A DNA stretch of 6,034 nucleotides from Spirochaeta sp. GTDB taxonomy: Bacteria > Spirochaetota > Spirochaetia > DSM-2461. Both the position numbers and the translations under genes were made by a program. The stretch spans positions 1 through 6,034 of the forward strand of contig DAOVYP010000149.1 in assembly GCA_030635565.1 (NCBI GenBank), in the 5' to 3' direction. The notes below the pieces were generated by a model that made no database searches, was not told the DNA's origin, and was given only the letters and a program-made list of their open reading frames with translations. Positions 1 through 4,519 of this stretch are shown here, one piece after another. Every line of letters begins with the position of its first letter. Within the stretch, counting starts at the first letter, position 1.

Positions 1-13
1 ACCAGGTGTATTT

Positions 14-1282
14 TTAATTACTCTCCACTTTAACCGGAATCCCGAGATCAATCAGCCTCCTGAACATATACAGTTCCGAAATTGCCGGCCGAACAAGCCT
101 CCCGAAGTTCAAATGGACTTTATCCTGCCATCCGACAAGCGAAGCTTTCACCTTTTCGCCCCTGGCAGGCGGCGGAATGAAGTCGAATCGTCTGATATAC
201 GGTGCCAGATGAGCCGGCATTTCCACCTTCCCCAGATTGCTCAAACCGCTGGTGTAATGTTTCTCCGCAAATGATGCGTATAACGAAGGAATTATCAGGT
301 TCTTTATCGGCAGAGGCATGAGCCGGGCGATGGGATTCAGTTCGCCGCGGACATTTCGGGCCATCCTTCCTGCCAGGTGACGGTGGTCTGTTTCGTACTG
401 CATGTAGTATTTCGTTCTGTCGACGATTTCTTCGAAACTCCAGCTTCCGAGGCGGGGATCAATTTCAGGTTCGACACTGACGAAAAAATTCCTGAGGGTG
501 GGAGTGGACCAGAACCTCCGCAGGTTCACCGGAATATTAAGGCGGACTGGAGCGAGGACTTTTTTACGCAAACCGGAAGGCATATCCAATAGCAATGATT
601 GGTACGAATCCAGCATCACGGCGATCAGAAAATCAGTAATGCTCACCTCGTAATCACGAGCACGCTTCTTAAGGATTTCCACCGGCATAATTCCCGTGGT
701 GACTTTGTAGAATCCCGGCCGCTCCAGGGATAGAGGAAGCCGAAATACCGGATCAAGCCTGGGAGGAGAGGGCAGGTCCGGATTACCGAAACGCCGGAAG
801 GCGTCCTCGTCTTCTCCTTTGCGGATTCCTTCACCAGGAACCGGAAGGCCGCCACAGTCATTCCTTGGAACTCCCCCGGTGTGGAGATACTCGGCCAGGA
901 GAGATTTTAGGAACACCAGGGCACCTGTTCCGTCGGAGAGCAGGTGGGAGAATTCCACGGCAATTCTGTTTCTCCAGCATCGGACCCGGAACGGGAAGAT
1001 GCCCCGGCGGCGTAATGGATACCGCATGCAGGGATACACCGAATCACGTTCCACCTTTACGGGGTGCCTGGATGAGTCAAGGGAGTACCAGAACACACCT
1101 CGTTTAAGATGCACGGCAAAGTAGGGGAATCGCGGCATCAGATTGGTCAGAGTTTCCTGGAGGCGGCCCGAATGAACCGGTGCGGTGAGGTCTGCCGAGA
1201 TCCGGAACACAGTTGTTCTTCGGGAATCACTGATGGCTGGGTAGAGTTTTCCGGCGTTGTCCAGGCGGTACCACAGGGGCAT
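14..1282 (-). CDS. Stand-alone condensation-fold acyltransferase (alcohol acetyltransferase-like), 422 aa
   Basis: This is probably a cytoplasmic, CoA- or carrier-dependent acyltransferase of the chloramphenicol acetyltransferase/condensation superfamily, in the branch often annotated alcohol acetyltransferase or PapA-like. The key sign is SHLLSDG (residues 112-118), which matches the HxxxDG catalytic motif with His113 as general base and Asp117 and Gly118 as structural residues. It is followed by a helix-like stretch (GALVFLKSLLAEYL). Other family-like stretches are the N-terminal WYRLDNAGKLYP, the central PVNLRRFW followed by LRNFF (251-267), and SGLSNLG (345-351). The length suits a complete two-lobe protein. 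There is no signal peptide or membrane segment. The ATG is placed just before the conserved-looking WYRLDN; a GAGG lies 13 nt upstream, which is a rather long spacing. The gene is divergent from the HAD gene, with no carrier-protein or NRPS gene visible, so acyl donor and acceptor are unknown. Fold assignment is fairly sure; substrate is not. Confidence 0.85.
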   Translation of the reverse strand: MPLWYRLDNAGKLYPAISDSRRTTVFRISADLTAPVHSGRLQETLTNLMPRFPYFAVHLKRGVFWYSLDSSRHPVKVERDSVYPCMRYPLRRRGIFPFRVRCWRNRIAVEFSHLLSDGTGALVFLKSLLAEYLHTGGVPRNDCGGLPVPGEGIRKGEDEDAFRRFGNPDLPSPPRLDPVFRLPLSLERPGFYKVTTGIMPVEILKKRARDYEVSITDFLIAVMLDSYQSLLLDMPSGLRKKVLAPVRLNIPVNLRRFWSTPTLRNFFVSVEPEIDPRLGSWSFEEIVDRTKYYMQYETDHRHLAGRMARNVRGELNPIARLMPLPIKNLIIPSLYASFAEKHYTSGLSNLGKVEMPAHLAPYIRRFDFIPPPARGEKVKASLVGWQDKVHLNFGRLVRPAISELYMFRRLIDLGIPVKVESN

Positions 1283-1357
1283 GTGCTGAAGATATCCTCT
1301 TCTCGATGGACGGGGTAAGACTGGACGGACTCGCCGACTCCGGGATAGGGTCGGGCC
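1283..1357. promoter_or_regulatory. Divergent intergenic region with short direct repeats
   Basis: This 75-bp stretch separates two divergent genes and so should hold both start regions. I could not find a convincing -35/-10 pair on either strand. What is visible is a direct repeat TGGACGG at 1307-1313 and 1322-1328 (15-bp period) and a second, GACTC, at 1328-1332 and 1336-1340 (8-bp period). These could be a regulator binding site, but they are short enough to be chance. AGGG at 1347-1350 is the likely ribosome binding site for the rightward gene, 7 nt from its ATG. The promoter role is inferred from gene arrangement only. Confidence 0.35.
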
Positions 1358-1969
1358 ATGAAAACTCCATTTCTTCTATTCGATCTGGACAACACACTCT
1401 ATCCCGCTTCTTCAGGTGTGCTGCAGGAGATGAACCGCCGTATGGGAGTTTTCTGCGCCGAATACTTCGGAGTCGATGAAGATGAAGCAAATGATATGCG
1501 CCGGGGTAAGCACACCATTTTTGGAACCACTCTCCAGTGGCTTCGGGTATGTCACGGATTGATGGATCCCGAGCCTTTCATTCAGGCAATCCACCCGGTG
1601 GATATGGATTCTTTTGTTGATCCGAATCCTGCCCTGAGATCTTATATCGCGAATCTTCCGGGTGAATATGTCTTGTTGACCAATGCCCCCCTGGAGCATG
1701 CGGAAAGAACCCTCAAGGCTCTGGATCTCGCGGACCTTTTCCCCCGCATCTGGGATCTGCGCCGTATGGGCTATCGGGTTAAACCCCATCGTGAAGCTTA
1801 TGAGCGTGTTTTGGGTGACCTCGGGCTTCGAGCGGATGAAGCCCTTCTTATTGACGACAACAAGGCTAATCTCAACGGGTTTCGCAGCCTCGGCGGCAGA
1901 GTGCTGCCGGTATATGATATGCCTGTCTCCTGCTGGATGAATGAACTCACCGAAGTTCTGGGATTCTAA
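1358..1969 (+). CDS. HAD-superfamily hydrolase, pyrimidine 5'-nucleotidase (SDT1)-like, 203 aa
   Basis: This is a cytoplasmic haloacid dehalogenase-type phosphatase, subfamily IA, that should hydrolyse a small phosphate ester with Mg2+. All four HAD motifs are present. Motif I is FDLDNTLYP (8-16), with nucleophile Asp9 and acid/base Asp11. Motif II is LLTNAP (106-111), with Thr108. Motif III is Lys142 in VKPHREAYE. Motif IV is LLIDDNKANL (163-172), with Asp166 and Asp167. The DNTLYP variant, the helical cap after it with TTLQWLR and HPVD, and the length of about 200 residues resemble the SDT1/Phm8 pyrimidine 5'-nucleotidase group (TIGR01993-like) rather than dehalogenases or phosphoglycolate phosphatase. 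The ATG has AGGG 7 nt upstream. The stop lies 1 nt before the likely start of the transporter gene, so translation of the two is probably coupled. Superfamily is certain; nucleotide substrate is inferred from family resemblance. Confidence 0.93.
   Translation: MKTPFLLFDLDNTLYPASSGVLQEMNRRMGVFCAEYFGVDEDEANDMRRGKHTIFGTTLQWLRVCHGLMDPEPFIQAIHPVDMDSFVDPNPALRSYIANLPGEYVLLTNAPLEHAERTLKALDLADLFPRIWDLRRMGYRVKPHREAYERVLGDLGLRADEALLIDDNKANLNGFRSLGGRVLPVYDMPVSCWMNELTEVLGF
1960..1963 (+). promoter_or_regulatory. Ribosome binding site GGGA that decides the transporter start
   Basis: GGGA lies inside the last codons of the HAD gene, 7 nt before the GTG at 1971. The alternative ATG at 1941 has only GGA at 3 nt, which is too close to work well. 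This favours GTG at 1971, so the transporter would be read by ribosomes finishing the HAD gene. Confidence 0.5.
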
Positions 1970-1970
1970 A

Positions 1971-3125
1971 GTGGATCCGCTGAAACGCCTGATCCGTTTC
2001 GGAATCCTCTATGCCGTTATATTCGGGGCTATAGCCGTCATATATCCGTTTATTCCCATCTATCTCGAACTCCGCGGTTTTTCTCCGTCCAGGATCGGTT
2101 TGTTGTTGGGCGCAATGGAGGTCTCAGGCATTATTGCACCGTTTATCGTTTCCGGATTAGCGGACAGATCCGGCCGATACCGTACGGTGATTGCCGGTCT
2201 TATATTCCTGACGGGAGTCAGCCTCGCCATTCTCAACAGACTCAGCTCATTCCCGGCTGTGCTTCTCGGATCCCTGGCCCTGGGATTTTTCATGAAACCC
2301 GTTATTCCGTTGACCGATGCCCTGACCGGACGCTGCCTGGTGGATTCGTCGATGAACTACGGTCGTGTGAGAGTGTGGGGAACAGCGGGTTTCATCATCA
2401 TCTCCCTGGCTCTGCAGTTCACGGGGATATTGGAGAGTGGAGGATCTCACCGCCTGTACCTGGCTTTTCTGACAGCCCTGGCTTTCCAGTTCATCTCGAT
2501 TCCCATCGCTCCCGCCGCCCCCGAACATGCTGATTCCCATAACAAGGAGAACCTTGCCGGCCCCGGCAGTTTTCCGAAGGGATTCATCTCCTTCCTTCTG
2601 GTTTGCTTTGTCGGGAACATCGGATACGCGACATTTCAGTCTTTCGGGTCTCTGTACTTCTCAGAAATTGTGGGGGTTTCATGGGTGAGCGGTCTTTTCG
2701 CCCTGGCGGCTTTATCCGAAATCCCATCCCTGTTCTTCGGCGGCCGTATCCTGAGAAAAATCGGTCATCGACGTATGCTCACTATAGCTTTGTCCGTTGC
2801 AATCCTCAGGCTTGCAGTACTGGCGCTTTTTCCCTCGATACTCCCGATCGCTCTTTCTCAGCTTACCCATGGGTTCACCTTCGGCTTTTTCCTTCTTACC
2901 GGTATCGACTGGGTGAATCGTACCATCCCGGCGAGGCAGCGGGCCCTGGGAATGGGGCTCTTCATGTCGTTTTCATTCAGCGGTTCCCTGCTTGTGGGCA
3001 GCTCCCTGGGCGGCTTTCTGCTGGAAGCCGGCGGTTTTCCAATACTCTTCGGCATTGCGGCCGTTTTCCCGGCGGCCGCTTTGGTCTGGCTCTGGTCAGA
3101 TCGGCGCTTTAATATTCGGGATTAA
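1971..3125 (+). CDS. MFS transporter, MFS_1_like (HcaT/LacY/nucleoside-symporter-like), 384 aa
   Basis: This is an inner-membrane secondary transporter of the major facilitator superfamily, probably a proton symporter. Twelve hydrophobic segments can be counted from the GTG start, at about 10-32, 42-64, 72-88, 93-114, 134-154, 162-182, 205-230, 236-261, 269-287, 290-314, 327-351 and 356-375. A polar central loop lies near 183-204. GLADRSGRYR (62-71) between segments 2 and 3 is the MFS loop motif. YGRVRVWGTAGF (130-141) before segment 5 and LTHGFTFG (298-305) in segment 10 are typical of the MFS_1_like group, which includes the phenylpropionate permease HcaT and relatives of LacY and nucleoside symporters. 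An in-frame ATG at 1941 would add 10 residues but overlaps the HAD gene and has a poorer binding site. Coupling to an SDT1-like phosphatase makes a nucleoside-like substrate conceivable, but the substrate cannot be read from the sequence. Confidence 0.9.
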   Translation: MDPLKRLIRFGILYAVIFGAIAVIYPFIPIYLELRGFSPSRIGLLLGAMEVSGIIAPFIVSGLADRSGRYRTVIAGLIFLTGVSLAILNRLSSFPAVLLGSLALGFFMKPVIPLTDALTGRCLVDSSMNYGRVRVWGTAGFIIISLALQFTGILESGGSHRLYLAFLTALAFQFISIPIAPAAPEHADSHNKENLAGPGSFPKGFISFLLVCFVGNIGYATFQSFGSLYFSEIVGVSWVSGLFALAALSEIPSLFFGGRILRKIGHRRMLTIALSVAILRLAVLALFPSILPIALSQLTHGFTFGFFLLTGIDWVNRTIPARQRALGMGLFMSFSFSGSLLVGSSLGGFLLEAGGFPILFGIAAVFPAAALVWLWSDRRFNIRD

Positions 3126-3134
3126 TCCATTACC

Positions 3135-3142
3135 TTTTTTTT
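3135..3142 (+). other. T8 tract directly abutting the hslO start codon
   Basis: Eight T residues occupy the positions immediately before the ATG at 3143, where a Shine-Dalgarno sequence would be expected. No purine-rich binding site is visible in the 17-bp gap after the transporter gene. There is no stable GC-rich stem before the tract, so it does not look like an intrinsic terminator. TTTAAT at 3108-3113 resembles a -10 box but lacks a good -35. Confidence 0.5.
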
Positions 3143-4063
3143 ATGACGAAAAAACCCCTGCCGGGTGACGATGCAAAAACCATGTACAAGGAACGCAAAC
3201 TGGACCGTATCCACCGGTTCCTTATGGCCGGTGATTCCGTCAGGGGATACCTGGTACGGGGCAATCGGGTTGTGAGGGAGATGAAAGCCAATCATTCCCT
3301 GGGACCTCTGGAAACTCATGTCATCGGTCAGGCCTCCCTGGGTGCCCTGCTGATGGCTGCGAATTTGAAAGATGATGGCCGCATCCGCCTTCAGTGGGAA
3401 TGCGGTGGTCCCGTCGGAGGAATCAGTGTGGAAGCTGATACTCATGGAACGGTACGGGGATACCTGCAGAATAATCCCATTTCCATGGAAGAGAAGCCTG
3501 ACGGATCACTACCTGACCTCTTCGGCCCCGGTTTCCTCACGGTCACCAGGCTTTTCGAAGGTAAAGCCGAGCCCCGGAACAGCACTGTCGCCCTGCAGCA
3601 CGGGCGCATCGCCAGGGATCTCACCGCATATCATCTGGAAAGCGAACAGATCCCGACGGCCATGGCCCTGAGTGTGGCTTTCGACGGTGAGGGAGAGCCG
3701 ACCGGTGCCGGCGGTCTCTTCCTCCAGGCTATGCCTGATGCACCGGAAGAGGTGATTTCTGGTCTGGAGAAAACACTGGAAAATCTGCCCTCCCTGGGCA
3801 AAGCATTCGCTGCGGGCAGGGATGCAGAGGTGTTGATATTGGATCTCTTCGCCGCCCAGGCACCGCGATTCCTTGATTCCAAGCGTGTGGAGTTCTTCTG
3901 TCCCTGTGACAGCGGTATGTTCGAACGCTACCTGAAAGGTCTCTCGGAAAAGGATCGTAACGAGATCCGTGATCATGGTCCTTTCCCGCTGGAAATCACC
4001 TGCCGGAACTGTTCGTCGGTGTATCATTTTGATGAATCTGTCATCAGGAAGCTTCTGAGCTGA
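3143..4063 (+). CDS. hslO: Redox-regulated molecular chaperone Hsp33, 306 aa
   Basis: Hsp33 is a cytoplasmic holdase activated by oxidative unfolding. Under reducing conditions four C-terminal cysteines bind zinc; oxidants such as peroxide with heat or HOCl form disulfides, and the protein then binds unfolding clients. All four cysteines are present: FFCPC (Cys253, Cys255) and CRNC (Cys287, Cys290), giving CxC-x31-CxxC, which is the usual spacing. The N-terminal substrate-binding core is recognisable from SVRGYLVRG (32-40), the ANHSLG stretch (49-54), CGGPVGGISVEADTHGTVRGY (87-107, in parts) and GAGGLFLQAMPDA (188-200). The length is normal. Cys87 lies in the core where the well-known homologues have Gly/Asp. 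The ATG at 3143 lacks a ribosome binding site; an in-frame ATG at 3182 (Met14) is an alternative that would still leave the whole core. It follows the transporter by 17 bp and may be cotranscribed. Confidence 0.96.
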   Translation: MTKKPLPGDDAKTMYKERKLDRIHRFLMAGDSVRGYLVRGNRVVREMKANHSLGPLETHVIGQASLGALLMAANLKDDGRIRLQWECGGPVGGISVEADTHGTVRGYLQNNPISMEEKPDGSLPDLFGPGFLTVTRLFEGKAEPRNSTVALQHGRIARDLTAYHLESEQIPTAMALSVAFDGEGEPTGAGGLFLQAMPDAPEEVISGLEKTLENLPSLGKAFAAGRDAEVLILDLFAAQAPRFLDSKRVEFFCPCDSGMFERYLKGLSEKDRNEIRDHGPFPLEITCRNCSSVYHFDESVIRKLLS

Positions 4064-4087
4064 TATCATATTCGTCTGATACAGGCT

Positions 4088-4132
4088 GAACATCGGTGCT
4101 GGACAGCTTTCCCGACCGGAGTGATAATGTTC
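4088..4132 (+). repeat. Spaced inverted repeat around the 4100-4128 promoter
   Basis: GAACAT at 4088-4093 is exactly complementary to ATGTTC at 4127-4132. CGGT at 4094-4097 can also pair with ACCG at 4115-4118, which would continue the stem with an 8-nt bulge. The second arm ends 1 nt before the ribosome binding site of the next gene. It could be a pair of operator half-sites or, on a read-through transcript from hslO, a leader structure next to that site. There is no T run after it, so it is not a standard terminator. The arms are short and chance is possible. Confidence 0.3.
4100..4128 (+). promoter_or_regulatory. Predicted sigma-70-type promoter
   Basis: TGGACA (4100-4105) matches the TTGACA -35 consensus at 5 of 6 bases. 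GATAAT (4123-4128) matches the TATAAT -10 consensus at 5 of 6. The spacer is the optimal 17 bp. Transcription would start near 4135, only about 10 nt before the GTG at 4146, leaving an unusually short leader that would cut into or just include the binding site at 4134-4138. It would drive the 123-residue gene and the alpha-galactosidase. The prediction is by eye against the consensus only. Confidence 0.45.
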
Positions 4133-4133
4133 C

Positions 4134-4138
4134 GGGAG
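4134..4138 (+). promoter_or_regulatory. Ribosome binding site GGGAG that decides the GTG start at 4146
   Basis: GGGAG lies 7 nt before the GTG at 4146, a normal spacing. An ATG at 4142 is only 3 nt away and opens a frame that stops after 14 codons. An in-frame TGA sits immediately before the GTG (4143-4145), so the long frame cannot begin further upstream. Confidence 0.6.
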
Positions 4139-4145
4139 CTCATGA

Positions 4146-4517
4146 GTGCAAGAAGAATCCTGGAACGATATCCTCGGTACCGGTGAAGGGCGAACTGCAT
4201 GGAGGTCGGCTCCCTTGAGTATCGGAAAACCCCCATACTGGCATGCCGCCGCCCGAATCAGGTTGACTGATGAGCGTATTGCGGAAGCTGCCCTGGCATT
4301 GCAGGGGCCTCGAGGCATGCCACGGCGGCTCGGGGTTATCGAGGCCGGTCTGGTTGCCGGCGAACTGACTGACGCTGATAATGTGCTGGATACCGTAAGG
4401 GATCTGGTTGAGTGCGTGGATGATGCGGATGGATCGGCCGCCGCCAAGAGTTATCTGGCCGGGTGGATCTGTGCCGATGTCGTCGGACGCTGTCTGTTGA
4501 ATCCCGAGGCAGGCTGA
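4146..4517 (+). CDS. Unrecognised 123-aa protein between hslO and the alpha-galactosidase
   Basis: I do not recognise this family. The reading frame begins at GTG, right after an in-frame TGA, with GGGAG 7 nt upstream, and ends 2 nt before the alpha-galactosidase start, so the two are probably translated together. The N-terminal third (1-38) is rich in Trp, Pro and Gly (WNDIL, AWRSAP, KPPYWH) and looks irregular. From about residue 41 onward it looks mainly alpha-helical, with likely helices near 41-53, 61-71, 76-93 and 97-117. Cysteines are at 90, 109 and 116, not in a clear metal-binding pattern. There is no signal peptide, lipobox or clear membrane segment, so it is probably cytoplasmic. 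Codon use resembles the neighbours, which supports real coding. Any link to alpha-galactoside metabolism rests only on position. An open frame on the opposite strand over the same bases is judged a shadow. Confidence 0.7.
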   Translation: MQEESWNDILGTGEGRTAWRSAPLSIGKPPYWHAAARIRLTDERIAEAALALQGPRGMPRRLGVIEAGLVAGELTDADNVLDTVRDLVECVDDADGSAAAKSYLAGWICADVVGRCLLNPEAG

Positions 4518-4519
4518 TC

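Noticed and set aside
1147..1490. Overlapping minus-strand frames (1147-1395 and 1227-1490) crossing the divergent region
   Set aside because: They overlap the certain HAD gene start and the acyltransferase N-terminus in other frames, and show no domain or binding-site support.
1941..1970. ATG at 1941 as the transporter start
   Set aside because: It is possible, but its binding site is only 3 nt away and the 10 added residues precede the usual short cytoplasmic N-terminus, so GTG at 1971 was preferred.
3106..3142. Possible intrinsic terminator after the transporter, ending in T8
   Set aside because: There is no GC-rich inverted repeat before the T tract; only the short AT-rich palindrome GATTAATC is present.
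4064..4113. Possible rho-independent terminator after hslO
   Set aside because: Only 4-bp complementary segments can be found and no T run follows them.
4142..4186. Possible 14-codon leader peptide from ATG 4142, overlapping the GTG at 4146
   Set aside because: The ATG is only 3 nt from the GGGAG binding site, and the peptide shows no run of regulatory codons and no attenuator hairpin after it.
3509..4447. Open frame of 312 codons on the minus strand across hslO, the 82-bp gap and part of the 123-residue gene
   Set aside because: It lies antisense to a certain hslO gene, its translation is Ser/Thr/His-rich with no recognisable domain, and it is best explained as a shadow of plus-strand codon bias.
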